Origin: Ammonifex thiophilus | GTDB lineage: Bacteria; Bacillota; Desulfotomaculia; Desulfotomaculales; Ammonificaceae | Assembly (NCBI RefSeq): GCF_003368535.1 | Contig: NZ_QSLN01000003.1 | Span: forward strand, 62,001-126,000 | Length of the DNA: 64,000 bases | Reading direction: 5' to 3' | Shown here: piece by piece, positions 45,060-54,066 of the stretch | Layout of the letters: each line of letters opens with the position of its first letter | Numbering within the stretch: the first letter of the stretch is position 1 | Translations under genes and position numbers: made by a program | The notes under the pieces: generated by a model | Database searches by the model: none | The model's input: only the letters and a program-made list of their open reading frames with translations | What the model was told of the DNA's origin: nothing

Positions 45060-45091
45060 ACGCCACCCCCCTCTTCACCTTGGCTCACCAC

Positions 45092-45120
45092 AGCTTATGC
45101 ACCGAGGGGGAAGAAAATAC
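45092..45120 (-). promoter_or_regulatory. Candidate sigma-E promoter of spoIVA
   Basis: Minus-strand GTATTTT (45114-45120) and CATAAGCT (45092-45099) with a 14-nt spacer resemble the sigma-E consensus (GHATATT, CATACAHT). SpoIVA is known to be sigma-E-dependent in Bacillus; use of this site here is inferred. Confidence 0.55.
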
Positions 45121-45125
45121 CGTAC

Positions 45126-45560
45126 TTACTCCTCGGCATCGGGGGGGAGCATCCAAACGCCCCTGCGCCGCCTGCAGCGCCCCTTTCCCCTAGGAGCACC
45201 GCAGCGAGGGCACACCTCCCCTTCCGAAGCCTCCCACTCCTCGTGGCAACGGGCGCACTGTCGATGGGTTACCAGGAGAAAATTCCCACCTTCGATGCGC
45301 AGAGCCTTTCCCTTGACTAGAGCCTCGGCCACTTTGGCTCGCGCCCCCACCAGCAGGCGCTGGAAAGTGGGACGAGAAATTCCCATCCTTTCGGCGCACT
45401 CTTCTTGCTCCAGTCCCTCCAGGTCCTTAAGCCGGAGAGCTTCCAGTTCTTCCACCGTCAAATTCACTGTTTCCGTTTCTTCCAGAGGAATCCCCTGGGG
45501 TTTGTAGACGACGAAGGGGGGAAGAAAGGCCACGCGGCGGAACTTGGGCGGTCGCGGCAA
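45126..45560 (-). CDS. DUF134 family DNA-binding protein with C-terminal Cys cluster
   Basis: A 144-residue protein of the DUF134 family. It starts PRPPKFRRVAFLPPFVVYKP and has an HTH of the sigma-70 region-4 kind (LEQEECAERMGISRPTFQRL). The C-terminal part carries two Cys pairs (CARCHEEW, CPRCGAPRG) that likely bind zinc or iron, then basic residues. DUF134 proteins are often next to dinitrogenase-cofactor or Mrp-type genes; no regulator target is known. It starts just after the yifB stop (6-nt gap). Confidence 0.85.
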   Translation of the reverse strand: MPRPPKFRRVAFLPPFVVYKPQGIPLEETETVNLTVEELEALRLKDLEGLEQEECAERMGISRPTFQRLLVGARAKVAEALVKGKALRIEGGNFLLVTHRQCARCHEEWEASEGEVCPRCGAPRGKGRCRRRRGVWMLPPDAEE

Positions 45561-45565
45561 CTAGG

Positions 45566-47089
45566 TTATACCCCCTTCTCTTCCCGATACTGCAAAGCTT
45601 CAGCCACATGATCGGTGCTTATGGTTTCGCTGCCTTCAAGATCAGCGATGGTGCGGGCTACCCGCAGTACACGGTCATAGCCCCGCGCACTTAAGTTTAA
45701 CCGCTTGAAAGCGGTGGCCAGAAGTTGCTTGGCCTCCCGGGTAAGTTCGCAGAAGCGCCGCACCTGAGCCGAGGTCATGGCAGCGTTACAGAAAATCCCG
45801 GTCTTTTTAAAGCGCTCCTGCTGCCGGGCTCGCGCCCGCTTTACTCGCTCTCTCACCACGGCCGAGCTCTCCTGGATCTGGCTGCAGGCCAGATCCTCGA
45901 ACTCCACCCGAGGTACCTCTACGAAGATATCAAAGCGGTCCAGCAGCGGCCCGGACAGACGGCTGCGGTAGCGCTGGATTTGCTGGGGCGAGCAGGTACA
46001 TTTGCCCTCCAAAAGGAAGCCGCAAGGACAGGGGTTGGCGGCTGCCAGCAGCATAAAGCGGGCGGGAAAACGGACCACCGCCTGGGCGCGCGCCACCGTC
46101 ACCACCCCGTCCTCCAGGGGCTGGCGCAAAGCTTCCAGGGCTTCTTTAGAAAACTCCGGAAACTCGTCTAGGAAAAGCACTCCGTGATGAGCCAGGCTTA
46201 CCTCCCCCGGCCGGGGATAGCGTCCTCCTCCCACCAGGGCCACCGCCGAAGCGGTATGGTGCGGCGCCCGGAAAGGCCGGCGAGTAACGAGCGAAATCCG
46301 GGGTGAAAGGAGCCCCGCTAGACTATAAATCTCCGTCACTTCCAGCGCCTCTTCCAGGCTCAGAGGAGGGAGGATGCCCGGCACGCGGCGCGCCAACATA
46401 GTCTTCCCCGTGCCCGGGCTACCCAGGAGCAGGACATTGTGCCCCCCCGCCGCCGCTACCTCCAGCGCTCTTTTAGCGTAAAGCTGTCCCTTGACCTCCG
46501 CCCAATCGGGCAACTCATCCCCTTCCCCGGCTTTGAAAAGCGCCTCCCGGTCTACCTGAAAAGGGGTAAGCTCCACTTCTCCCCGTAAGAAGGCCACGAG
46601 CTCCCCCAGTTCGGCTACCGAGTAAACCTCTGCTCCTTCCACCAAGGCGGCCTCCCTGGCATTGGCTACCGGTACGATGAAGGCCCTCTCACCTTGGCGG
46701 GTAGCTTGAGCCACGCTGGGCAAAACTCCCCAAACCCCTCTTACCTTACCTTCCAAAGACAGTTCGCCCAAATAAACAAAGCGCCGGGCGTTTTTCACCG
46801 GCACTTGCTCCGTGGCGGCGAGTATGCCTACCGCTAGTGCCAGGTCGTAAGAAGGCCCTTCCTTGCGCAAATCGGCCGGCGCCAAGTTGGCAGTTATGCG
46901 CCTAGCCGGAAAATCGAAGCCCGAGTTGCGAATAGCCGCTCTTACCCTCTCCCGCGCTTCTCGCACCGCGGTGTCGGGCAAGCCCACAATTTCGAAAGCG
47001 GGCAGCCCAGGAGAAATATCTACCTCCACCTGCACTAGATACCCTTGTAACCCGTAAAGGGCTATGCTCTTTAGCACTGCCAGAGCCAA
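45566..47089 (-). CDS. comM: YifB/ComM-family Mg-chelatase-like AAA+ ATPase
   Basis: A 507-residue protein related to ComM, a hexameric helicase that promotes branch migration in natural transformation. It has an N-terminal Lon-like fold (GLPAFEIVGLPDTAVREARE), Walker A LLLGSPGTGKTMLARR, Walker B GVLFLDEFPEF, a four-Cys zinc region (CPCGFLLEGKCTC) and the C-terminal lid. The TTG at 47089 with GGAGG 10 nt upstream fits better than a GTG at 47077. It follows yraN with a 17-nt gap. Confidence 0.93.
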   Translation of the reverse strand: MALAVLKSIALYGLQGYLVQVEVDISPGLPAFEIVGLPDTAVREARERVRAAIRNSGFDFPARRITANLAPADLRKEGPSYDLALAVGILAATEQVPVKNARRFVYLGELSLEGKVRGVWGVLPSVAQATRQGERAFIVPVANAREAALVEGAEVYSVAELGELVAFLRGEVELTPFQVDREALFKAGEGDELPDWAEVKGQLYAKRALEVAAAGGHNVLLLGSPGTGKTMLARRVPGILPPLSLEEALEVTEIYSLAGLLSPRISLVTRRPFRAPHHTASAVALVGGGRYPRPGEVSLAHHGVLFLDEFPEFSKEALEALRQPLEDGVVTVARAQAVVRFPARFMLLAAANPCPCGFLLEGKCTCSPQQIQRYRSRLSGPLLDRFDIFVEVPRVEFEDLACSQIQESSAVVRERVKRARARQQERFKKTGIFCNAAMTSAQVRRFCELTREAKQLLATAFKRLNLSARGYDRVLRVARTIADLEGSETISTDHVAEALQYREEKGV

Positions 47090-47106
47090 AAGACCTTTAC
47101 CTCCAT

Positions 47107-47466
47107 CTACAGGATATTCCGCAAGTGTCGCAGGCTCTTTATTTCCCCCGTGGCCGCGTCCCACGCTACGGCTATGACGTCGAAGCGGCAGGGAAGCTCG
47201 CGCCCGAGCCGCGCAAGAAAATGGCGGGCCACTTTCCTAAGCTTTTCCTGCTTGCGCCTGCCAATGCTCTCCTCCGGTAAACCGAAGGTTAAATTACTTT
47301 TGCTCCTGACTTCCACAAAAACTATTGTTTCTCCTTCACGGGCGATGAGGTCGATTTCCCCCCAGCGGCAGCGGTAGTTCCTCTCTATTATCTCCCAGCC
47401 AGCCCCCCGCAAGTAGAGGGCCGCCGCCTCCTCAGCCCTCTTCCCCCGCAAACCCTTTTCATTCAT
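47107..47466 (-). CDS. yraN: YraN/UPF0102 endonuclease-like protein
   Basis: A 119-residue protein of the PD-(D/E)xK nuclease superfamily. Conserved pieces are RGKRAEEAAALYLRGAGWEI, RNYRCRWGEIDLIAREG and TIVFVEVRSKSNLTFG, with the active-site D-ExK pattern intact. Substrate unknown. The ATG at 47466 overlaps the rnhB stop by 8 nt; rnhB-yraN-yifB is a standard order. Confidence 0.93.
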   Translation of the reverse strand: MNEKGLRGKRAEEAAALYLRGAGWEIIERNYRCRWGEIDLIAREGETIVFVEVRSKSNLTFGLPEESIGRRKQEKLRKVARHFLARLGRELPCRFDVIAVAWDAATGEIKSLRHLRNIL

Positions 47467-48073
47467 CTCTCCTGGCTTCCCCCAAAAGGCGCACAGGAGC
47501 GAAAGTGCGCCGGTGTAAAGAAACGGGGCCATAGCGAGCCAGCAACTCCTTGTGCTCCCTGGTAGGGTAACCCTTGTGCTGCTTGAAATTGTACTGCGGG
47601 AAGAGCAGGTGCAGATCCTCCATCAATCTGTCCCGCGTTACTTTGGCCAGAATGGAAGCCGCGGCCACCGAGGCTACCCGGTTGTCCCCCTTAACTATAG
47701 TCAGGTGGGGCCAGGGCAGCGGAGGAGAAGAGTTGCCATCGATTAAGACCATGTCGGGAGGGTGGCGGAGGGAGCAAAGGGCGCGGTGCATGGCCCGAAA
47801 GGTAGCCTCTCTTATCCCCAGAAGGTCGATCTCCGCCACCGACGCCATTCCTATGGCCCAGTCCTCGGCCAGCTCCATTATGCAGCAGGCTAGCTCCCAG
47901 CGCTTCTTGGGGGACAGGAGCTTTGAGTCTCTGAGCAAAGGTAAATCAACTAAGGGGGGGAAGATCACCGCTGCGGCCACTACAGGGCCTGCCAGGGGAC
48001 CCCGCCCTGCTTCGTCAACCCCGGCCACACGCTTGAAACCCTGCTTCCAGAGCTCCTCCTCCCAGCGCTCCAT
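47459..48073 (-). CDS. rnhB: Ribonuclease HII
   Basis: Removes RNA from RNA-DNA hybrids and misincorporated ribonucleotides. The 204-residue protein has GVDEAGRGPLAGPVVAAAV, the second catalytic region (MVLIDGNSSPPLP) and VTRDRLMEDL. The ATG at 48073 has only a weak ribosome site (ATGGAAAT), so translation may depend on coupling with an upstream open frame ending 12 nt before it (see findings). Confidence 0.96.
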   Translation of the reverse strand: MERWEEELWKQGFKRVAGVDEAGRGPLAGPVVAAAVIFPPLVDLPLLRDSKLLSPKKRWELACCIMELAEDWAIGMASVAEIDLLGIREATFRAMHRALCSLRHPPDMVLIDGNSSPPLPWPHLTIVKGDNRVASVAAASILAKVTRDRLMEDLHLLFPQYNFKQHKGYPTREHKELLARYGPVSLHRRTFAPVRLLGEARRDE

Positions 48074-48333
48074 ATTTCCATAGTATCAAAGTTTGCTCAC
48101 TAACGGAACGGCTTCCGGCCCGTATTCTCGCTCCTGCCTGTCGATCTGCTGGTCCAGGGTTCCTCCACCGCCCGCGTCCGCGCATCCGGCAGGAGCAAGG
48201 TACGAAGAACCCCCTGGTTTTTCCTCCCACCAGGCCGCGAAACGCTTAATAACTTCTGAGCAGGCTTTTGATGTTTAGGAAAGGCATAAGATCAGTGTAA
48301 AATCTCCTAAAAGGGACTTTGGAGGAAATACCG

Positions 48334-48717
48334 ATGAGGGCTGGAGTGCCGAATACTCTACTCCCCGGCTCCATTATAGGAGTGATGGCGTCCGGCGGTA
48401 ATTTGGGGCTGAGCCTAGCCGCTCTGGCGGCGCTTGCTACCCGTTACGGTAGCTCCGCCACCGACCTCGGGGCCGAGTTGCTGGCGGCTTTTTGCGCTTT
48501 AACCCTTCCCTTGGCCGTACTGGCCCTATACGGCTCGATCAGGACCAAGCCGTTTCTTTTATTTTTGTCCTTCGCCCTCTCCTTGCCTTTTTCCTTCTAT
48601 TTCTGGTGTTTCATGACAGGCAGTATTTACAAGTACCGAGGAATTTTCGATCTTCTTTACCTGGTTTCAGGAATAGCCCTGAGCCTTTCTTTAAAGGCCC
48701 GAGAAAGGAAAAGTTAA
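48334..48717 (+). CDS. Small polytopic membrane protein of unknown function
   Basis: A 127-residue protein with about four hydrophobic helices (IIGVMASGGNLGLSLAALAA, LLAAFCALTLPLAVLALYG, FLLFLSFALSLPFSFYFWCF, LLYLVSGIALSLSL) and a basic C-terminus. I do not recognise the family. ATG start with GGAGGAAAT upstream and a TAAAAT box 32 nt before it. It is a single plus-strand gene flanked by minus-strand operons. Confidence 0.7.
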   Translation: MRAGVPNTLLPGSIIGVMASGGNLGLSLAALAALATRYGSSATDLGAELLAAFCALTLPLAVLALYGSIRTKPFLLFLSFALSLPFSFYFWCFMTGSIYKYRGIFDLLYLVSGIALSLSLKARERKS

Positions 48718-48840
48718 AATGCTTTGGCCTCGGGTACGCCACGTCCCCGTCCTTTTGTCCCTCCTGCACGGCTAATTCGGTGCTGCCGGCGAGGCCTATA
48801 CCTTTTAGGCGAGCGGGAGTACCTTTAGAGCCGTAAGCCT

Positions 48841-49419
48841 TCAGCGACCGAAGCGGTGCTCCCTTCCTTCCAGAAGGCGACGAATATTATCGCGGTGCCG
48901 GAGAATAACTACCACTGCGGTCAGGAGGCTAAAGATGCAGATGCTGCGAGGATATCTAAAGGCAGAGGCCAGTATGGGAAGACTCCCCGCAGCTATGATG
49001 GAGGCCAGGGAAACATAGCGGCCTAAAGCAAAGACAAAAATCCAAACAGCCAAAGCCCCTAAAGTGGCCTTGGGGGCCAGAAGGAGAAAGACCCCCAAAG
49101 CCGTGGCCACCATTTTACCTCCCCGGAAGCGCAGGAAGACGGAGAAGGCGTGGCCCACCAGAGCCGCCGCTCCGGTTAAAACGGCAGCGGTGGGACCCAG
49201 GCACATCCCCAGGTAAGCGGCCAGAGCTCCTTTACCCGCGTCCCCTATAAAAGCCAGGGTCCCGTAAAAAGGCCCCAGCGTCCGCCACACGTTGGTGGCC
49301 CCTATATTACCACTACCCCGCTCAAAGATGTTAACCCCTTTAAGCCGGGCCAGCAGATACCCGGTGGGAAAAGAGCCGATCAAGTAGGCCAGGAGTGCAA
49401 ACCCCAAAAGCTTAAGCAT
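48841..49419 (-). CDS. plsY: Acyl-phosphate:glycerol-3-phosphate acyltransferase PlsY
   Basis: Membrane enzyme making lysophosphatidic acid, the first step of phospholipid synthesis. The 192-residue protein has the three family motifs: GSFPTGYLLARL with RGSGNIGATNVWR, GDAGKGALAAYLG, and GHAFSVFLRFRGGKMVATALG. The ATG at 49419 follows GGGGAGGGGAAGG and overlaps der by 8 nt. Confidence 0.95.
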   Translation of the reverse strand: MLKLLGFALLAYLIGSFPTGYLLARLKGVNIFERGSGNIGATNVWRTLGPFYGTLAFIGDAGKGALAAYLGMCLGPTAAVLTGAAALVGHAFSVFLRFRGGKMVATALGVFLLLAPKATLGALAVWIFVFALGRYVSLASIIAAGSLPILASAFRYPRSICIFSLLTAVVVILRHRDNIRRLLEGREHRFGR

Positions 49420-50755
49420 TCCTTCCCCTCCCCTTCTTATGGCGGCGCAGGACGAAACGTATGGGGGTGCCGGTAAAATCAAAAGCCGCCCGCAACTGGT
49501 TTTCCAGATACTTGCGGTAGTAAGGAGTCATGAGCTCCGGGTCGTTCACCTGCAAGAGAAAGACCGGCGGCTCCACCGCCACCTGGTAGGCCCGGTAGAT
49601 CTCCAGCCGCTTATCTTTTACCCTGGGGGGCGGATTGCGTAGCTGGGCTTCTTCCACAACCTCCCTCAGCTCCTGCTCACGCACCCGACGGCGAGCATTG
49701 GCTACCGCCCTTTCCACCTCGGTCAGGATCTGGGTAACCCCGAACCCCTCCGTGGCCACGGTGAAGACCACCGGAGCATAGTCGATGAAGTAAAGCTCTC
49801 GCCTCAAGGCCTCCAGGTAGCGGGGAGCGTCCTTCCGGGAGGAAGGCACCAAATCCCACTTGTTGACCGCTATAACCACCGCCCGCCCCGCTTCCTCAAT
49901 AAGACCGGCAATCCTCTTGTCCTGCATGGTCACCCCTTCGGCGCCGTCCAGAACCAGGACGGCGGCATGAGCGCGCTTCAGAGCCTGCCGGGCCCGCAGG
50001 CAACTCTGCCGCTCCGCCTCTTCTTTTATCCGGCTGCGGCGCCTGAGCCCCGCCGTGTCGATCAAAACGTAAGGCTTCCCCTCCCAGGTGAGGAAGGTGT
50101 CCACTGCATCGCGTGTGGTACCAGGAATATCGCTCACTATCACCCTCTCCTCGCCCAAAAGGGCGTTCACCAGAGAAGATTTGCCCACGTTGGGACGCCC
50201 CACGATGGCCACCGCCACGGCATCGACCTCCGGCCTCTCCTCCTTCCTATCCTCCGGCGGGAGCTGGTCGATTACCGCGTCCAGGAGGTCGCCCACGTTT
50301 AAGCCCTGGGCTGCCGACACGGGTATGGGCTCGGTACCCAAGCCCAGAGCGTAAAAGTCGGACAGCACCGGCGGGGGGTCGAACTTGTCTACCTTGTTCA
50401 CCACCAGCAAGATGGGTTTACCCGTTCGGCGCAGCATAGAAGCTATAGCCTGATCCTCGGAGGTGACCCCTGTCTTGTAGTCCACCACGAAAAGCACGAC
50501 ATCGGCCTCTTCCAAGGCCTGCTCCACCTGGCGCCTGATGGCTAGCCCTAAAGGGCTCTCCGGGCTCTCCACCACTCCTCCGGTGTCCACCAGCACGAAC
50601 GTGCGCCCGCACCATTCTACCTCCCGGTAGAGGCGATCGCGGGTCACGCCCGGCTCCTCTTCCACTATGGCCACTCCTTTTCCTACCAAACGGTTAAAAA
50701 GGGTGGACTTGCCTACATTCGGGCGCCCCACTATCACTACCACGGGTCTTCCCAC
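49412..50755 (-). CDS. der: Ribosome-assembly GTPase Der (EngA)
   Basis: A double GTPase needed for 50S assembly. The 447-residue protein has two G domains (GRPNVGKSTLFNRL and GRPNVGKSSLVNALL, each with NKxD: VVNKVDKFD and AVNKWDLV) and a C-terminal KH-like domain (PPVFLLQVNDPELMTPYYRK). Its start lies 62 nt inside the end of the DUF512 gene. Confidence 0.97.
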   Translation of the reverse strand: MGRPVVVIVGRPNVGKSTLFNRLVGKGVAIVEEEPGVTRDRLYREVEWCGRTFVLVDTGGVVESPESPLGLAIRRQVEQALEEADVVLFVVDYKTGVTSEDQAIASMLRRTGKPILLVVNKVDKFDPPPVLSDFYALGLGTEPIPVSAAQGLNVGDLLDAVIDQLPPEDRKEERPEVDAVAVAIVGRPNVGKSSLVNALLGEERVIVSDIPGTTRDAVDTFLTWEGKPYVLIDTAGLRRRSRIKEEAERQSCLRARQALKRAHAAVLVLDGAEGVTMQDKRIAGLIEEAGRAVVIAVNKWDLVPSSRKDAPRYLEALRRELYFIDYAPVVFTVATEGFGVTQILTEVERAVANARRRVREQELREVVEEAQLRNPPPRVKDKRLEIYRAYQVAVEPPVFLLQVNDPELMTPYYRKYLENQLRAAFDFTGTPIRFVLRRHKKGRGRNA

Positions 50756-52064
50756 CCTTTCCCGCCTCCTTCCGCTGCTTCCCGGTCAGTAACCGCACCA
50801 GTTCCTCCGGCGTACCGGCTGCCCTTACCTGATAACCCAGCTCTGCCGCCAGCTCTTCCAGGGTGAGATCGTCTAAGAAAAGCCGCCCCTCCTTTAAAGC
50901 CGCTGCCGGCACCACCACCAGGTCCGGTCGGGAAGGGTAAGCGAGCAAGGCCCGCTTTATGTCCCGGCCGGTTAAAAGCCCGGCCACGGTTACGGTGGAT
51001 CCAAAGAACTCGTTTTCCACCACCACCAGCTCCACTTTTAGCCCCCTTATCTTATTCAGACGGGCCACCACCGGTTCCAGAAGCCCCGCCGCCAGCACCC
51101 CGGTGACGATAACCGCTCGGAGGGGCGGAACCTCCCGGGGAAGGCGGGGTTCCAGCCTTTCCCAACGGGAAAGGAACTGCCGCGCCAAGCCCACCCCGTT
51201 TTCCAGCTGAGGGAATCCTTCGTAAGCGGAGACCGGAGGGAAGGCGCTGCCGGCCAGAAGGTAGAGTTCATCGGCTGCATAAACCAGTCTGGTTCCCCAG
51301 CGCCGGCTAAACTCTCGCTGCCAAGAATGTATCTTTTCTAAAAGCGCTGCCGCCTCCTCCCGGGAAACAGGGCGCAGAGGATAAAGCCCCTGCCGGTAGC
51401 GGGTGAGGCCCACCGGAACCACGGCGATGGAGGCCACCGCCGGATAAAGGCTGGCCAGATCCCCCACCGTCCGCTCGAGTTCAGTGCCGTCATTAAGGCC
51501 CGGGCAGAGCACTATCTGGGTGTGCAAAGTTATGCCACCGGCGGCCAGGAATTTCAGCTGTTCCATGATAAGCCCGGCACGGGGGTTGCCCATGAGCTTC
51601 ACCCTGAGCTCCGGGTTGGTGGCATGGACAGAGACGTAAAGCGGGCTTAGCCGCTGCCTGATGATGCGCTCAAGATCCCGCCGGGTGCAATTGGTCAAGG
51701 TGATGAAGTTCCCTTCCCAGAAGGAGAGGCGGTAGTCGTCGTCCTTGAAAGTCAGCGAGGAACGCAGACCCGGGGGCTGCTGGTCCACAAAACAAAAAAG
51801 GCAGTGGTTGGCGCACCGACGGATGGAGCCAAAAGGGCGCACGAAGTCCAGCCCCCAGGGGCGCTCCGGCTCGGAAAGACGCAGCACCAATCCCCGTCCG
51901 CCGCGCCGCAAGAAAAGCCGGCGGCCAGAAGCGGCGTAAAAGTAAAAGTCGATGACGTCCCGCAGGACATACTCGTCTACCCGTAAGAGCAGGTCCCCGG
52001 GTTTCAAACCCAGCAAAGCTCCTTGCCCCTGAGGGTCGACTGCTTTGATCTCCAGGCCCCGCAA
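50694..52064 (-). CDS. DUF512 protein: PDZ, radical-SAM-like and DUF512 domains
   Basis: A 456-residue protein conserved next to der in Clostridia. The N-terminal PDZ-like domain (GLEIKAVDPQGQGALLGLKP) is followed by a CANHCLFCF Cys motif of the radical-SAM kind, an SPLYVSVHATNPELRVKLMG barrel region and the C-terminal DUF512 part (VIVTGVLAAGLLEPVVARLN). It binds an Fe-S cluster by inference; the reaction is unknown. TTG at 52064, 12 nt after GGAGG, is preferred over the longer open frame, which runs through the spoIIP terminator. Confidence 0.85.
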   Translation of the reverse strand: MRGLEIKAVDPQGQGALLGLKPGDLLLRVDEYVLRDVIDFYFYAASGRRLFLRRGGRGLVLRLSEPERPWGLDFVRPFGSIRRCANHCLFCFVDQQPPGLRSSLTFKDDDYRLSFWEGNFITLTNCTRRDLERIIRQRLSPLYVSVHATNPELRVKLMGNPRAGLIMEQLKFLAAGGITLHTQIVLCPGLNDGTELERTVGDLASLYPAVASIAVVPVGLTRYRQGLYPLRPVSREEAAALLEKIHSWQREFSRRWGTRLVYAADELYLLAGSAFPPVSAYEGFPQLENGVGLARQFLSRWERLEPRLPREVPPLRAVIVTGVLAAGLLEPVVARLNKIRGLKVELVVVENEFFGSTVTVAGLLTGRDIKRALLAYPSRPDLVVVPAAALKEGRLFLDDLTLEELAAELGYQVRAAGTPEELVRLLTGKQRKEAGKGGKTRGSDSGAPECRQVHPF

Positions 52065-52111
52065 AGTGAAAAGATGCCTCCGTTTACGCTTTCCCAATCC
52101 CAAAATAACAG

Positions 52112-52147
52112 AAAAAGCCCGGGCAAAGCAAACGGCTCCGCCCGGGG
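52112..52147 (-). terminator. Intrinsic terminator of spoIIP
   Basis: Minus-strand stem GCCCGGG (52140-52146) pairs with CCCGGGC (52117-52124), followed by CTTTTTCTG (T5 at 52112-52116). It lies about 30 nt past the spoIIP stop and 50 nt before the DUF512 start. Confidence 0.7.
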
Positions 52148-52176
52148 GCGCATCCTTTTCCTTGGATGCCCGCTTC

Positions 52177-53319
52177 TCACCCCTTTTTCTTGCGGAGGCC
52201 GAGCTCTCTGGACCAGAACTGGCGCAGCTTTTCTCTAGCACCCTGCCAGCTGCCCGTGCTGAGGAGGAGAAAGCCCCCCACCCCTACTACTGCCGCCAAG
52301 GCCAGCCAGCCCACCGCCCGCCAGACCCCCGGCGAGCGCTCGGTCAAGGGGCGCTCCCCTTCGGGCAGATCGGGGCGGGATCCCTGTAGTCCCAGAACCA
52401 CCGGCACGGCCTCGGCCAAAAGCATCACTCCCCGCTCCGCCTCCGGCCGGGTAAGGGTGTGGGTACCGCACTCCAGCAGAAGGGCGGTGGGAGAAAGGTC
52501 CTGGTTATAGTTTCCCCGCCCCAGGTAAATTCCTTTAACCAGTCCCGGATGTACCCGGTTGGCGTAGCTCATGAGGCGCTTGGCAAAGTCAAGGTTGGCA
52601 CTCATCTTGGGGTTCTGCCGCCCTACCACGATCCGGATCTGCCCCACGGAGCTCCCTCTTATGTAGGCTCGGTAAAAATCGGGGTCGGGAACCCCGTCCC
52701 GGTGCACGTCGAAGAGGGCCAAGGGCCGACTCTGCAAAAGCCGGGTTGCCGTCTTGCGGGAACGCACATAGGCGTAAGCATCATGAGGGTCGTGGGGAGT
52801 GACATCGTGGTTCACTTTCACCCCCTCCCTTTCGAGCTTACGACTGAAACGCGCTCCTACTTTTAGAATACCGCCGCGGTAGGGAATGGAGGCTGCCCCG
52901 TCGGTGGGCACGTAAGACTCGTCACTGTGAGTGTGGTAGATGGCCACCGTGCGGTCGGGCCCTAAGACCGCTGCCGGCACGGCCACCTGCTCGAAGTAGG
53001 CCTCCCAAGCCAATATATCCCTGTCCCTGCCCAAAAGACGGGCCTCGGCCACCTTCCCTTTTACCCTCTCCACCCGGTAATGCCTACCGTCAGGCGCAAA
53101 GAACTCGTCTCCAGGAGCCACCTCGCGGGACAAGCGGTCGATCACCCGCCGCTCTTCGTCCACCACGGTGTAAAATTCCCCAGGGTTGAGTTCCCCATCG
53201 TAATCCCCCAACCGAGAGCCCAAAACGGGCACGGTTCTGCTTCCCGCCCAGCAGGTGAGCAGGCCCGCCGCTAAGAGAAGCAGCAAGAAACCCAACCAGA
53301 GCTTACTTTTTCTTATCAT
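52177..53319 (-). CDS. spoIIP: Stage II sporulation protein P
   Basis: A membrane-anchored peptidoglycan amidase/endopeptidase of the engulfment DMP machine. The 380-residue protein has an N-terminal anchor (WLGFLLLLLAAGLLTCWAG), a zinc-amidase domain with VAIYHTHSDESYVPTDG and FDVHRDG, the LLLECGTHTLTRPEAE active-site Glu, and an unusual C-terminal helix (VWRAVGWLALAAVVGVGGF). The ATG at 53319 follows GGGGGAGGAAAG and overlaps the DUF1614 gene by 17 nt. Partner spoIIM is at 8.4 kb. Confidence 0.94.
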   Translation of the reverse strand: MIRKSKLWLGFLLLLLAAGLLTCWAGSRTVPVLGSRLGDYDGELNPGEFYTVVDEERRVIDRLSREVAPGDEFFAPDGRHYRVERVKGKVAEARLLGRDRDILAWEAYFEQVAVPAAVLGPDRTVAIYHTHSDESYVPTDGAASIPYRGGILKVGARFSRKLEREGVKVNHDVTPHDPHDAYAYVRSRKTATRLLQSRPLALFDVHRDGVPDPDFYRAYIRGSSVGQIRIVVGRQNPKMSANLDFAKRLMSYANRVHPGLVKGIYLGRGNYNQDLSPTALLLECGTHTLTRPEAERGVMLLAEAVPVVLGLQGSRPDLPEGERPLTERSPGVWRAVGWLALAAVVGVGGFLLLSTGSWQGAREKLRQFWSRELGLRKKKG

Positions 53320-54007
53320 TTCTTTCCTCCCCCTCTGGCGGTTGCAGTTGCTCCAGCAAAGCTTCTGGTCGCCCTTCTGTCTCTGGTCCTCCCTGCAAGC
53401 GCTCGCGCGCTTCCCCGACAAGCTCGGCCAGAAGTACAGCCAAGAGACCCGAGAGTACCACGGCGTCGAAGACACCCCCACCTCCTAAACTTACGGTGAC
53501 GGGAGCTCGGTTTTTCAGGACCCAAAAGTAATGGCCCAGGTCTCCCAGCAGCACCCCCAGGGTGGCCGCTACAAAAGCGGCCCGGCGTGAGCGCCCGGCA
53601 AGATAGGCCACCGCAGCGGCCACCAGGGGAAAGAGGTAAAGAGGCTCCAGAAAATCGTAGCGCCCCGCTGGTTCCTTCAGCCCCCGCATAAGGTAGGTGC
53701 CCAACAGGTAAACCACCAGGCCGGTGATTAAGGCTCCTGCGAGTGCCCGCACTTTCTCTTCCCTGGTTCCGGCGCCGGCTACTAGATAGACGGCCATCGC
53801 TACCGGAACTAACGCCCCACCCGCGTTGAGTGTGAGTTTAGGGCCCAAGGGGAACTCTATGAGGCTTCCGATCACCATAGCTCCTATGATGAGAAGAGCT
53901 GCTCGGTCGGAAAGGCGCATGCGGTCTAGCACCCTATGCCCTATGCCCAGGTAAAGAAGCAGAGAAAGCAAGATTAGGAATAAAATTCCTACTGGCATGC
54001 GTTCCAT
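53303..54007 (-). CDS. DUF1614 polytopic membrane protein
   Basis: A 234-residue protein with about seven hydrophobic helices, conserved Gly/Asp positions (LLGDLGHYFWVLKNRAPVTV, LGGGGVFDAVVLSGLLAVLL) and a polar C-terminal tail. It matches DUF1614 as found next to spoIIP and DUF512/der in Clostridia. Function unknown; the link to spoIIP suggests a sporulation-membrane role. ATG start 7 nt after GGAGGGGAG. Confidence 0.83.
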   Translation of the reverse strand: MERMPVGILFLILLSLLLYLGIGHRVLDRMRLSDRAALLIIGAMVIGSLIEFPLGPKLTLNAGGALVPVAMAVYLVAGAGTREEKVRALAGALITGLVVYLLGTYLMRGLKEPAGRYDFLEPLYLFPLVAAAVAYLAGRSRRAAFVAATLGVLLGDLGHYFWVLKNRAPVTVSLGGGGVFDAVVLSGLLAVLLAELVGEARERLQGGPETEGRPEALLEQLQPPEGEERNDKKK

Positions 54008-54066
54008 CTTTTCTCCCCTCCCTCTCCAAGGCTTTCCCCGAAAGGAGAGGGATATGCACCAAAAAG

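Noticed and set aside
52065-52241. N-terminal extension of the DUF512 protein by 59 codons
   Set aside because: It would be translated through the spoIIP terminator and part of spoIIP; the PDZ start fits the later TTG.
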